A stretch of 64,000 nt of DNA from Peribolospora baueri (taxonomy: Eukaryota; Basidiomycota; Peribolosporomycetes; Peribolosporales; Peribolosporaceae), in contig JAMDHS010000011.1 in the NCBI GenBank assembly GCA_029717555.1, positions 124,001 through 188,000 on the forward strand, written 5' to 3'. Position numbers and translations under genes: made by a program. The notes under the pieces are model-generated. The model was given only the letters and a program-made list of their open reading frames with translations. It was not told the origin of the DNA and made no database searches. Positions 25,025 to 36,969 of this stretch are shown piece by piece. The stretch's first letter is position 1. Each line of letters starts with the position of its first letter.

Positions 25025-25052
25025 GTCGTCGTCGTCGTCGTCGTCGTCGTCG
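25025..25052. repeat. (GTC)n trinucleotide repeat
   Basis: About nine tandem GTC units within a longer CGTCG-rich stretch upstream of the TMEM135-like gene; no coding frame is supported across it. Confidence 0.9.
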
Positions 25053-25392
25053 CTGGGAAGAAAGGACGTCCGGGACGAAGGCGGTTTTAGATATGTATTG
25101 TATGGATCGACGATCGAGTGGAGTCTTCCTTCGTGCCCCGGACACGGACCCGGACTCGGCGCGCATCCTCGCTTTTTGCACGTGGTACGTCGTCGGCTCA
25201 TCCGGGAGGGGCAAGCGCCGGCGAGGGCCGACTAATGAGTCGGTGACCGGTACCCTTCCTACGTTCGCCAATCTCCCTCGTACCTTTTCCATCTCTCTCC
25301 ACTTGGCGTCCCACTGCCTCTTCGTCTCTCATCTCTCGGCCATCCTGCCTCATCCCCTTCGCCGGTGACGCTGTAATCCGACAAGGGCCGTA

Positions 25393-25417
25393 TCATGTCA
25401 TGTCATGTCATGTCATG
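25393..25417 (+). repeat. (TCATG)n pentanucleotide repeat
   Basis: Five perfect tandem copies of TCATG in non-coding DNA. Confidence 0.92.
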
Positions 25418-26092
25418 TCGAAGCTGTCACTCGACCGAGACAGAGCGCGTCGCGCCCGTAGTAGATTTAGATTTATTTCCCCCTCGAACACTCCCCAAAA
25501 AACCCTGGCAATCCATCAATACCCTCAAGGTCCGCCATGTTGTCCAGGGCGGAAGGGAAGGGAAGGGGAGGTAGCGAGCGCACAAGGGAGGCCTGTCTGT
25601 CTGTTTGTTTGTCTTGTCTGTGGGTGGTGGGGTGACCAGATATCTGCGATCACCGCTTTTTCGGCGACGTCAAACGCCGGCTTGCATAAATCTTAGTTAG
25701 GTCTTGCGAGTCGGGAGAACGTTCGCGGGGAGGAAAAAAGGATGACAGAAACGATGTCATGCACGTCAAGCCTTCCTTCCTCCCCTTCTCGTCTTTCTGC
25801 CTCTTCTCCTCTTGGGGGAAATGTAGCGGCTCGCGAAGTGAGAAGGGACGGACTGGATGTCGTCCTCGTCGTCCTATCTCGCCACCGACGAACAAGCACC
25901 GCTTACCACATTCCATCAGTCCACCATTCCATCGTGACCGTGCGAGTGCGCCAAAAGCGGGCAAATAAAACGAAAGACGACATTGCGAGCGAGCGAACGA
26001 ACGAACGGGGGACGGACGAACCCAAGTAAGACACGAAAACGACGCGACACGACGCGCAAGCAAATATTCTTACATCCCCTTCCACCCACCGC

Positions 26093-26144
26093 CCATCCAT
26101 CCATCCATCCATCCATCCATCCATCCATCCATCCATCCATCCAT
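26093..26144 (+). repeat. (CATC)n tetranucleotide repeat
   Basis: About twelve to thirteen perfect tandem copies of CATC, ending just after the 3' end of the coiled-coil gene; it probably lies in that gene's 3' untranslated region. Confidence 0.95.
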
Positions 26145-26157
26145 TGTCCACCGTCGA

Positions 26158-28894
26158 TCACGCAGCTGACCCACCAGAAGCAGAAGCAGAAGCAGAAGGG
26201 CGAGAGGGAGTCGTACCGCGAGCCGGGCCATTTCGGACATCCAAAGTCAGCGGCAACGACCCGTTCTTCTTCTCGCCCTCCTTCGCCCTCCCTTTTTCCT
26301 TGCTTTTCCCTTCATTGACCTTGGACCCGCCGCCTCCGCCATCGTTCTCGTCCTTTCCAGCTTCACTCGCGCCCTCCACGTCGACCTCCATGTCCGTCCC
26401 AGCGCCCGCAACCGCACCCCCTACGCCCGCGTCGGCATCGGTAACCACCTCCTCCCCTGCGGCAGAGGCTCCGGCGCCTCCCAACCTCATCTCCAAATCC
26501 CTCACCCTGCCCTCCAAGCCCCTCACTCTACCCTCCCAAACCACTCTCTCCTCCCTCACCCTCCTCTCCACAGTCTCCTCCATAACCCGTCTCGCCTTCT
26601 CAAGCGTCGCCAACAAACTCGTACTCCGCTTGATCTGGTCTTCTAACGTCGCTTTGAGCGTTCGACTATCGGAGAGCGAATCATAGAACTTGCTAAAGAG
26701 TTCTAGGAACGACTCTCGGTTGGCGGTGTGCAAGGAGGAGCTGTTCGGAGAGCGCAGGTGCGGCGGTACCGCCGTCCGCGGTGGCTCCGCGTGCGCCTGT
26801 GTCCACGATCCCATGCCGGCGTTGGAGCTGGACGGGTGGGACGAGGAGGTGTGATGAGCGGTGTGGTGGGATTGAGAAGAACCGACGACGCTGTGAGCGT
26901 GCTGCCTGGCAAAGGTGGTCGTGTGATAAGCCGGGCTCGGCAGGACCGAGTTGGGGTGGCCGAGGCCGAGGGCATGTCGCGCGCTTAGGCCCGCCGCGGT
27001 CACCACGCCAGACGTCTGAAGGGCAGGAATAGAACCAGAATGAGCGCCGGAGGAGAATGAATGGGCGGTGTGGGGCGGCTGAGGGAGACCGCCGCCGGGG
27101 ACGACGGGGGCGATGATGTGCGATGACTGCGAAGCTCCGGCGCTACGAGACACACCACCCACTGCGATTCCACCGCGCGCCTGAGAGGAAGCGACGGCGG
27201 CGGCGGCGCGCGACGCTTGAGCCGCCGCTCTCTGAGCGGCGTACCCTACGTGGTACGCCGGCGCGGACCCGGAACCGTTCTGAGCAATGGCCGCGCCGGG
27301 TCCTCGACCGTCGTGTGCCGGGTATGCGACGCCATGCGGGCCGCCATGGGCGAGGGAAATGGAGTGATGACCGTGGTGTGAGGAAGGGAGACCGGGGGGA
27401 TGGCCAAAAGAAACTTTATGCGCAGGGGCGCTCTTGGCGCCTCCGCCCATCATCATCCTCCCGTCCCAGAAGCCAGAGGTGCGCTCGTGCTCGAGAGCGA
27501 TCCTGTCACGGTGGTCGACGGCGAACATGGGATCGTCGGTGCCGGAGGCGAACGAGGTGGCCGAAGAGGAGGGGGGACCAGAGGTGCGGATGGTGAGTTT
27601 GCGGGCCTTGGCCTGGGCGACGTCTCCCCTTCGCCGAGCGAGGCCAGGGAGGGCAGAGCTGATCGGGGGCGGGAAGGCGTCCATGGCGCTGGCCGATGCG
27701 GCCGTCGCGAGCCGTTCCAAAGGCGGCGTCGCGGTCCGAGTCGTGGGCCCGTGCGGCATAGGCGACGAGCCGACGAAGGCGGACCGGCCGCCTTCCGAAA
27801 CGGAAAGACCGGCGTCGCTGGCCCTCCGGAGGTCGTCGTGAGCACCAACGGCGAGCCTCCTGCGCTCGTCCGAGAGGTCTTGCTGCTCTCGCAACTCGCG
27901 CGTCCGTCGGGATTGCTCGTCCTCGTAGGGCGAAGGCGCGTACGGAAGCGGGGTGCGCGAGGAGACGGGAGTTGCGGAGGCGGAATGAGAGTAGGTGTAG
28001 TGCGCTTGGGCGGGGAGGGGAGGCAGCGGGTGGTGACCGTAGGCGGGGTTGGGTGCTTGGGGCGAGGAGCTGTAATGGGGACGGTCGTGGGAGAGGCCGC
28101 CATGGTTGCCGCCAACGGCGCGTGCAACGGCCTCGGCTTGCTCACGCTGGGCGGCGCCGGAGATGGTCACCCTCCGACGCTTGCTTCCGCCGGAGCCGGA
28201 GCCGGAGCGGTTGAGGATGCCGGGAGGGGGAGCGGGCGCGAGTGCGCCGGCGCCGTTGCCGGACGGGTGCGGAGGGGGCAGGCCGAGGCCTAGGGCTGAT
28301 GTTGAGGAAGCGGAGAAGGATGACCGTCGATCTTCTTCGCCGGCGTACCCACGGACGGGCGGTAGGTTGCGGGAAGAGGAGGTGGGGTGATAGCGGTGAT
28401 GGTGGTGGTGGAAAGGATAAGACGCCGCGACGTCTCTACTGGCTCGGTAAAATTCGGAAGGGGGCGAAGAGGGGTGAGATGGCTCGGTCTTGATGACGAT
28501 GGGAGACCTGTGCGAGGAGAGAGAGCGAGAGGAAGAGAGAGATATGCAAACCGAACGAAAGGAAGTCGGGCGAGGCGAGAAGGGAAAGGGAAAGGAGGAA
28601 TGCTCACCGATCGCCGGCGCTGTCCAGCTCATCGCTCTCGTCCGGCTCGTCCCCTGCGCCGCCGGGCCGTGCGCGATGGCCGATGTCGTCATACCTCCTC
28701 TTTCTCGATGACGACGGCAAGGCGGGCGCATCAGGCGCTCCCCGTGCGAGTGCAGACGCGGCGCTGGGGGAGGGCGGTAGGTCGAGGGGGCGCGAGTGCT
28801 GGGCTGCGGAGGAAGGGGAAGGGGTGCGGTGGGCGTAGGGAGCGTGGGAGGGGTAGCGGGAGGCGGCGGCGGTGGAGGAGGAGGCGGAGGCCAT
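26158..28894 (-). CDS. Low-complexity, probably nuclear protein with C-terminal coiled coil (unidentified)
   Basis: Two exons (28608-28894, 26158-28507) join in frame to 878 aa. I do not recognise the family. Basic stretches that look like nuclear localisation signals are SSRKRRYDD in exon 1 and [11 protein letters not shown] in exon 2. Directly after the intron comes [10 protein letters not shown], in which IKTE fits the sumoylation consensus. The long middle is rich in Ser, Pro, His, Gly and Ala with a His run. Near residues 690-790 a conserved-looking block ([19 protein letters not shown]) leads into a heptad-rich helix ending [18 protein letters not shown], a probable coiled coil. The tail is acidic then Lys-rich. 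A transcription or chromatin regulator is a reasonable guess but unproven. Confidence 0.75.
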
Positions 28895-31394
28895 GGCGGA
28901 CGGGGGGGACGAGGAGCGTGCCTAGCTCGGCGACGCTCGGCGATGTGAAGATGGGACGGAGGGGAGTGGGATGTGTACTGGGGAGAGTAAGGAACGGTGG
29001 GAGGGGTGGTGGTGGCGAGGAGGGAGTGGTGGTGAGGGTGATGGTGATGGTGATGATGATGGTGGTGGTGGTGGTGGTGGTGATGGCGGTCACGACGGGT
29101 GTCGAGGCCGAGCGAGCGAGGTCAGGTCGCCGTTGCCGTTGCGCGTGCCGACGGAATCAGCTTGGACCGTGTTCCATCAAGGGCGGGTCGGGCGTCGTCG
29201 TGCGTCGGTCGTCTTGTCTTTGTCGGTTGGGCTGGTTGCTCGTTTGTCCGTGTGTCCGTCGTCTGTTTGGCTGATGGCTGCTGTTGGTTGTCTACCTGCC
29301 CTCGCCCTCGCCCGTGCCATCTGCCGTCTGCTTGCTTGTCTATGTGCTTCCTTGCCCGCCTCGCTCGCCTCCTCCTCGCCTTTCCTCCTCTTTCTCCCGC
29401 TTCCTCCGCCCACGCCTAGCCTAGCCCCGATCTCAAGTTTCAGTCTCCCTGCGCCCGGCCGAGCGCCTCCGCCATCTACTGCGGCACCGCTCCGTTCCAT
29501 CCCCTTGCCCGACACGTAGCTACATATAGCTAGCTCCGTCCGACCTGCGCCCGCCCCTGCGCTGTGCACGTGACTGCATGTGACTTTGCATCACCCACGT
29601 CCCCCTTCCATGCTTGGCAGGCCGGCCTGGCTGGCGGCTGGGCGCACACACTACTTGTGCCTCGTCCGGCTCAGTCGAATTACATAATGACCACGCCACG
29701 CCCATGTCCTGTATGCCCTGTATGCCCATGTCTCGCGCCACAGCAATAGCAACACCGATGACTAAGGCTTGGGCTCGGGCTCGATCGGGCTTGCTTGGTG
29801 GGCTTGATCGCTCATCCTCGTTCCCGCCCGGCGCTGCCAGCCCGTCCCGTCCGTTGCCGTCGCCGTCGCCGTCGGACCCGGGACCCGGCCTCGCTCTGCC
29901 TGGCTGGCGGGCTGGCAGGATGAGAGTGAAACGAAATGAGATGGGACAGACCAACGCTTGCATTTCTTCCGCCTTCCCTTCCCTTGCACCAGACGCCGTC
30001 GAATTTAGAATGGGAAAAGTCGACAGACGGCGTCGCTCGCTGCTCGCTCGCCCACCCTCGCTCCCCTTTCGTCCTTGCCAGCGCCGCGTGACCCCAACGC
30101 GCACATCGTCCGCGCCCTCTCCGTCACACACGTGCCGCCCATCGTGCACGTCCCTCCCTTCCTCCTATCCTCTATCCTCTACTCTTCCACATACGTCCTC
30201 TTGTGGTTATGTAAGCCACCTAGCGTGTGGACGCCGCTCGTCGCCGCGACGCGACATTGAGCTGCTCCTTCTCCTTGCGCGGGCAACTCCATGCGGGCCG
30301 AGTGAGCAAGCAAGACACGCCGGCCTGCCTGCTAGCTTGCTTGCTGGCTGGCGGGAGAACGACGGCGGCGCGCGCCGCGCCCCCCCTGGCAGCAGACGGA
30401 TGGACGGACGCGATGCGATCCGACGCGAGACGGTCAGGGTCGCCCTTTCGAGCTCTTCCTACCGGGCAGGCTCAGATGAGATCGCGCCGGATCTATCTAC
30501 GTACGACCTTTTCGCTTTCGCTTTTCCTTAGTCGGTTCGCCAAAGACACGGGCGCGGGGGTCGATCTCGCTTTCGATTTCGCTCCCATCCATCCTTCTAG
30601 AACAGCGTGATATTTGGTTATGCACACCCCGAAGGAGGGTACGTGTACGTCGTAAGCGCGTACCGTACGTACATGGGTAGACAGACGAGAATACCGTCCT
30701 CTTGACGCCGTCTCGGCGCGAAAACGTCTCGGCGAGAGGCCTTCCATCCAGCCACTTCGAACACGAACAGTGCCCATCCCGTCCATCTCGATATGACCCT
30801 CTCCTTCGCCCTGTCACGTCAGCTCGCCAGCCACACCGCACACTCACCGCGGTCGTCGATCGGCCGTCGGCGCATCGATCCGATTGATCTCGACCGGACC
30901 GAAAAAACTCTTTCTCCGACCCCACGCCCTCTCCTGTCACCTCCGCACCTCCGCGGCGCACCCCACCAGCGCCCACCGCCGCGATATGTATGTACATATA
31001 TATACACACGCACACATATGTATATGTATGACGAACACAACCCATTTGCCGCAGCGGCGTCGAACGCCAGCCGTGCGGAATGGGGACGGGACGGTAAGAC
31101 ACCGTCGAGTTATGAGGAGCGCGCTCCTCACGACCTCGCCGTCCCGCAGCTATCTGGCTGGATGGCTTCCGTAGTCCTTGCCTCGTCGACTAACAGTGGT
31201 TTTGAAATAAATAAATTGCTCCGCGTAGGCGGGCGGGCCAACCAGCCGCCCGGCAAGGCAAGGCAAGAGTGGCGGCGGGGCGCAAACATCTTAGTTACAA
31301 GGGTAGAACAAGGTCCGCCCCAAGATGCGTGCATATCCTTTCTACGTCGCTCCCCGCGATCGTCGTTCTAAATCCCCAAGGTATCTATCCATCA
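28895..31394. other. Gene-poor 2.5-kb region
   Basis: Contains TGG/TGA repeats near 29,025-29,090, CT-rich stretches and an alternating TA/CA run near 30,985-31,030. I see no supportable gene on either strand. It separates the coiled-coil gene's 5' end from the SSF symporter's 3' end. Confidence 0.55.
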
Positions 31395-34300
31395 TCATCG
31401 ATCATCACTCGTTCTGCCGGTGAACCCTCTCTTCGCTTCGGCGTCCAGCTCTGCTTTTCCCGCCCCGTCGCCAGAGCCGAAGACGGGCTTGTCGTCGGGG
31501 AGGACGAACAGCGAGGTATCGTAGTTGCGCTTGTTGAACACGGTGTACTCTCGTCCTGTCCAGCGGCAGAACACCCACGTCGCCGCCGCACGGAAAGCGA
31601 AGGCGACGAAGGACCAGCCCACAGACCCCTGCGCGAAGCGAACGAACGAGCGAAGCAGTGGACGAGTCAGGGCTGTGTGCCGCAAATCGCGTCCTTCGGC
31701 GTGACAGGCCGCCGGCGCTGGTCAAATCGTATCCCGGGTTAGAGAACGGGCGACTCACCAGAGGGGCGCAAAGGAAGGCGCCGAGGACGGAGTAGTCTGA
31801 CACGTAAAGATCCTATAAAGGCAAAAAGAAAACATGGGGCGATCAGTATCCATCCGCTTCGCATCCGACTTTCACCGCGCACTGACATTGGGCAGAGTGA
31901 TGAGCTTGCCCCCTTCATAAGCGCTGCCGAGGTAGATCGTGCCAAAGATGAAGACGGTGAAGAAGCCACCCATTGCGCCTACGAAGACCTGGTGAGCAAA
32001 GATGGTGGTTCGAGCGTGCGAGCGGTGGGAAGAGATGTGAGCCGACGGTGCGTGTCAAAGGTAGACGGAACGAGTAGCACCGTGTAGGAGACTCACGTCG
32101 AATCCGTTCAGGAACCAGAAGTGGTCGACCAAACCCAGCAGAGGGGCCGGCAACGCAGCTGTGCGATGGAGCGATCCGAAATGACATGAGAGAGCGGCTC
32201 TGTACAGTTTCATTTCTTAAACGCGGTCGCTTCACGAAAGACAAACTCACCCGCGGCGCCCAAATCGGCGATCAAGAAAACCTCTAGGATATCGACGTTC
32301 TTGACGGCCAGCACGACGCTAGGCACATTGAGCGCAAGAAGGAGGACGCGACTGACGACGAGCGGCACGCGGTTGAGGAACACGTCGTTCTGAAGCGTCG
32401 AGATCTGAGCGCTCTGCAGCGTGTCGTAGGCGGAGCAACTCAGGGCGCTTGCGAGAACGAGGATGATACCCTGAACCCAGTCGGGTAGGGTTCCCAGGAC
32501 GATGAAGAACGTGTCCGAACCATCCGACTGGCCTTGCACCCAAAGGCCGGACCATTGTGCAAGAGGGCCGGTGACGCCGACGAGAAAGCAGATAGCGAAG
32601 AGAATCGGAGTAGCGATGATCACGCTAACGTAAAGGTCCTTGTTCGAGCGAGACGCGAAGGCGCGCTCTGCATGTGGACGTAGACCCGAGCCGGATGAAT
32701 TAATCAGCCGCGACGCCTCCACGTCAGCCCACGATATCAGCGCATATCCCACTTACGCCAAAAGCCTTGGTTGAACATTTGACTGAAGATGAGCGCAGCG
32801 GGAAGGATGTACCACAGCTGTCCGCCAAGCGAGTGGCCCTTCGTCAGACCCGAGCTTTCAACGAGGTCTGGTTGGATTTTCAGCTTGACGCCGAAAGCAA
32901 CTGTGGCCATGATCTACAGAAATTCAAGCCGATAGATGTATAATCAGAGACCCAGACAGCAAACTCAAGAATGGAATCTAGCTCTGCCTTCTGCTCACAA
33001 TAAAAATCATCACGACTACGCCTTGCACGTTGTCCGTCCACAAACTGGCCTTGAAACCTCCATAGGTGGTGTAGATGGTCGTGGTGATGGCGACGATCAG
33101 AGCTGCGATCGTCGGGTCGACTCCGCCGAGGGAGCTGACCACGTATCCGTACGTATTGAGCTCGGTGATCCTGAGAGGTGAGTAAGATGTGGAGACCGCT
33201 GCTAATGAGATGAAGGAGACGCGGACCAGATATGGAGACTGTCGGGACCAGAACCCACATGAAGCACAGCATAAACCCGCAGAATATAACGGCCGCCAAA
33301 ACGCCAACAGGCCAACCGAACCGCCTACGGATGTACTCGGAGAGGGTGAAGCCGTCTGGACACTTGCGACGGATGGCCGGACCGAGCCATGCAAAGGCCC
33401 AAAGAGGCACGACGGTGGAGAAGCAGTAGGCGCTAAGCCCAAGCAAGCCGGCCGTAGGGATTACGGCCACTTGAGGATATCCGAATAAGAGCGAGGACGA
33501 CATGTCTGTTTAAAGCGTTGGGGCAGAAAAAAGAGAAATGATAAGTTCGATGGAGCCCTACCTTCCCAATGGGGAAGGCGCGGGGGACAACAAAAACGAA
33601 GAGAGAACGCGCCAGGGAGCGCAAAAGGAGAAGTGAGGCCGTCTTCAACGGACACTCGGGAAAGAAACAAAAGGAAAAAAAAAGGCAGCAGCGTTCCCTT
33701 CGCGAGCATTGTCTCGATCAGGTCATTAACGGTGTACATCTCAGCCCGCGCCTCTGTCCGACGTTTTCTTCCAGCCCGAGTCCCCTAAGAGGCGCACAGG
33801 CAGGGTCGAAATGCGTCGGACATGAGGGGACATGTCCTTTCCCTGGCTTCAACTCTGGACTAATCCAAGAGAGATGCAAGCAGAAAGAGCACGCGCGAGC
33901 ACCCGCAGCGGTTGCCTTTCCGTTGTCTTCCCTCTTTTCCCGACCCAATCCATCGACGCCTCTGCCGGAGAGGCGAAGACGGAGCGGACAAGGAAAGAAG
34001 GAAAACCGAACGGAGAAGAACGAGGCGAGAGGGAGGCAGAAGAGATGATGTGCACGTCACCGTCATGGATACCCTATACGAAGATGCGAGCCTGGGCTAT
34101 TGCATTTTGCCAATTGCAGGATGGAAGACGACTGTGGGAGAGGAGGTAGGAAAGAGATACGCGCTCGAAGCGATCCAGTTCAGCGAGAGTGGGAAGGCTG
34201 AAAAAAACAAGAGATGAGATGGACGGTCAGAGGTCCAGGATCAGCTGCTATTCCGCGGGTCCAGCGTTGACGCACCGCTCTGGCTACGAATGCCGCTGAG

Positions 34301-34405
34301 GAAGTCGACCTTGCTCTTGACTCTGTAACCGGCGTACAGCCCTACGAGCATAAAGCCGCAGAGGCTGCAGTACACGAGTGCGTTGGCTTGTTGAACTGTT
34401 AACAT
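31395..34405 (-). CDS. Sodium:solute symporter family (SSF) transporter, urea-transporter-like
   Basis: A multi-spanning plasma-membrane symporter of the SSF family, to which fungal urea transporters belong; the true substrate is not shown. Ten exons give about 547 aa. Visible parts include LVYCSLCGFMLVGLYAGYR (segment 1), LLFGYPQVAVIPTAGLLG, RRKCPDGFTLSEYIRRRFG, TTIYTTYGGFKASLWTDNVQ, MFNQGFWQRAFASRSNKD and LASALSCSAYDTLQSAQ. These match the SSF core in order. Exons (high to low): 34276-34405, about 34165-34197, 33223-33505, 32999-33170, 32757-32913, 32251-32667, 32097-32158, 31887-31988, 31759-31812, 31395-31628. Introns 2 and 3 do not fit GT-AG in frame; GC-AG borders restore the frame. Intron 2 is about 659 nt, far longer than its neighbours. 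The alternative is that the gene carries frame errors. Confidence 0.78.
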
Positions 34406-34741
34406 GGTGTGCGGGTTAATGAGGAGATGGGGAATGTGAAATGAGGTGAACGAGAAGGAGAAGCGGGAGGGAGGATGGAGGAGAAAAGGTTGAGGCGAAA
34501 AAAAAAAAGATAGAGACGCCCGATAAAGAAAAGCAGCTGATCAGGAACGACGCCGACCCGCGGGACCTTAACCCTAACCGGCGTCTTTCAGGGCCCGGCA
34601 TCCTACCGCAGGCTTGACAGCTTGGCCCGGCCCGGGCCGTGTCCGAAGGAAGGAAAAGACCGCGACGCTTGTACACTGCGAGCGAGGTTCGATAGAGCTC
34701 AGCTGCTTGTGAAGTCAGAAAGCCTCCACTCTCAGACGACG
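34406..34741. promoter_or_regulatory. Divergent promoter between the SSF symporter and PHO13
   Basis: The 336 bp between the two start codons must serve both genes. An A-rich run lies near 34,500, while the PHO13 side is GC-rich. No clear TATA box or GATA-factor site cluster is evident by eye. Confidence 0.5.
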
Positions 34742-36708
34742 ATGACGGTCGCAAAATTTCTAGAGACAATCCAGGATCTCTCTGCGCTTGTCGACAAGTA
34801 CGACAATTTCCTGTTTGGTGAGTCCAGGTGCGCCTTGGACGCATGCGATGCTCCTCAGGGCGGCTTGGCTCACCGATCACCACGCTTCCTCCGTTATTTT
34901 CTCGTGGTCTGACCGTCTCCGACAGACTGTGATGGAGTGTGAGTGGAGTAAGCCGAGAACTTTTCCCGAGACGGAAGGGAGGTATCTCGCACGGTCATGC
35001 TGCAATGAATCCAGCTGACTTGGAGAGCCAAATTTCTTTCTCCCCGTCAACACATGGACGGGGACCTTGATGTAGTCTCTGGTCGGGAGATGACACGATA
35101 AAGGGGGTCGTCTCTGTGCTCGAGAAACTCCGTAAGCGAGGTAAGCGTGTGGTCTTCCAAGTTCCTGCCGGAGAGGGCGAGCGAGCGCAAAGCTGCAGCT
35201 CGCCTTCTCCCGGCTTTTCGCCTGCCTTTCGCTGGTCATTCGCTCGCGGAAGACATGCCAGCGAGCATCACTCTTACACGGCCTATAACCTTCCTCATGT
35301 TATTCTTATCTCAGGAAAGAACATTGTTTTCGTCACCAATAACGCTACCAAATCTCGAGCGGCGTTCAAGGAGAAATTTCAGAAATTGGGCATCAAGTCG
35401 GATGTGGTGAGTTGGTCGCCCAGTTCGATCCTGTCCGGTCTGACGGGGACGCATGCCATTTCTCGGTGTATCGCTGGGCGTGGGAAACGATGAACGGGAA
35501 GTCTCCTTTTTCTCCTCGCTTCCTGAATCTCCTTTCAGGACGAGATCTTCTCCTCAGCTTACGCCTCAGCGGCTTACATTAAACACAACCTCAAACTACC
35601 GTCGGACAAGCGCGTCTATGTCATCGGCATGTCAGGCATCGAGGAGGAGCTGGACGCCGAAGGGGTTTTGCACACCGGTGGAACGGTGAGGAAGTGGGCA
35701 GAGGCAGAGCAGGTTGGAGGGCAAGCTGCCGCTTTTAGTTGAAACTAACATAATACACTCTCCCTTGTTCTTTCCTCGACTTTCCGGCACCCCCTCAAGG
35801 ACCCAGCAGACAACGTCTTCCTTCCTGCCCTCGACTTCTCCTCCATCCGCCCCGACCCAACAATAGGCGCGGTTCTCTGCGGCTTTGACATGCACATCAA
35901 CTACAACAAGCTCGCCAAGGCTTATCGATACATCATGGACAACGACGGTTGTTATTTCATATTGACGAATGACGACTCTACTTTCCCTACTGGACGGGGC
36001 ACTTTTCCAGGTGAGTTTGAGGATATCGCCTTGGGGAGCACGTCTGCAACCACAGGGCGAAGCGATGACCGTCTCGTTGCATTGGAACTTTGGCGATCAG
36101 GCGCAGGCTCCATCTCCGCACCTCTCCTCGTCTCTACGAAAAAGATGCCCATTATCGTCGGCAAGCCGCACCCCACCATGCTCGAGTCTATTTTGAAAAA
36201 GTGCGTCTACTTAGTTTCGTCCGCTAAAGGGAGAGGGGGTTTGGGGTTGTCCAAATTCCCCTCCTCGATGGCTATGTCACTCGCGGGATCCTTCGATGCT
36301 GACGAGGTAATATCCCCCTTCATCACTAAACCCACCGCCCACCTCGCTCTGTCCAATCTGTTGTTCCCTTATCCTTTCCGCTCCATATACGCAGGAAGCA
36401 CTTCGACCGTTCCCGAACCGTCATGATTGGCGATCGGCTGAACACTGACATCGAGTTCGGTATCCGCGGTGGCATCGATACCGTGCTCGTCCTTACCGGT
36501 GAGTGGGTGATTCTCCCGATGGCGGCCCGTCGTCCCGTCCGGACGGCGCCTCCTGATCGGACCCGACCTAATCGGAATCACCTCTCGCTCGCCGCCTTCC
36601 TTCCTTGGCACAGGCATCTCCACCCGAGCAGACGCAGAAGGCCCGGAGGCGAAAACGGTGCCGACGTACATCATGAACAGTCTCGGCGACCTCGACTCGC
36701 TGGAATGA
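34742..36708 (+). CDS. PHO13: 4-nitrophenylphosphatase / phosphoglycolate-type HAD phosphatase (Pho13)
   Basis: A cytosolic HAD-superfamily phosphatase of the Pho13/PGP group, which removes toxic side-products such as 2-phosphoglycolate. Nine exons (34742-34817, 34926-34938, 35076-35140, 35315-35406, 35539-35685, 35800-36010, 36101-36200, 36395-36498, 36614-36708) join in frame to 300 aa, the normal size. HAD motif I is DCDGV (nucleophile Asp about 26), and almost all of it sits on the 13-nt second exon. Motif II is FVTNNATKSR (about 57-66), the C2-cap segment is FDMHINYNKL, and motifs III/IV are GKPHPTMLESI and MIGDRLNTDIEFG (Asp about 248). It is convergent with the DODA-like gene 261 bp downstream. 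Confidence 0.95.
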
Positions 36709-36969
36709 ATAGTCGGACGGAGGAATGTAGAAGCAAACACGTAGATAAACGCAGAAGGTGCGGTTGGGGTGCGGTTGGGGCGAGGGTTGGGATAGATCGG
36801 TACGCGGCTTGTCGTATGGACCTTGCTCATGGGACCTGAATCGTCCACATGCGTGATACAGTCAGACAGAGGAAGACTGTTGCTAACAAGTCCGTCTTGA
36901 AGCGCATATTGTAGAACAATGAGAGAGCTTTTTTCTACCGTACTCCATTGAATTGCTTTAAGTAAACGA

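Larger units (their letters stand above)
24834..26157. other. Intergenic region with several microsatellites
   Basis: Holds GTC runs, a TCATG pentamer run and a long CATC run (listed separately), and TTTATTT-like AT-richer spots near 25,465. I see no supportable gene. It should contain the promoter of the TMEM135-like gene and the 3' end of the coiled-coil gene. Confidence 0.6.
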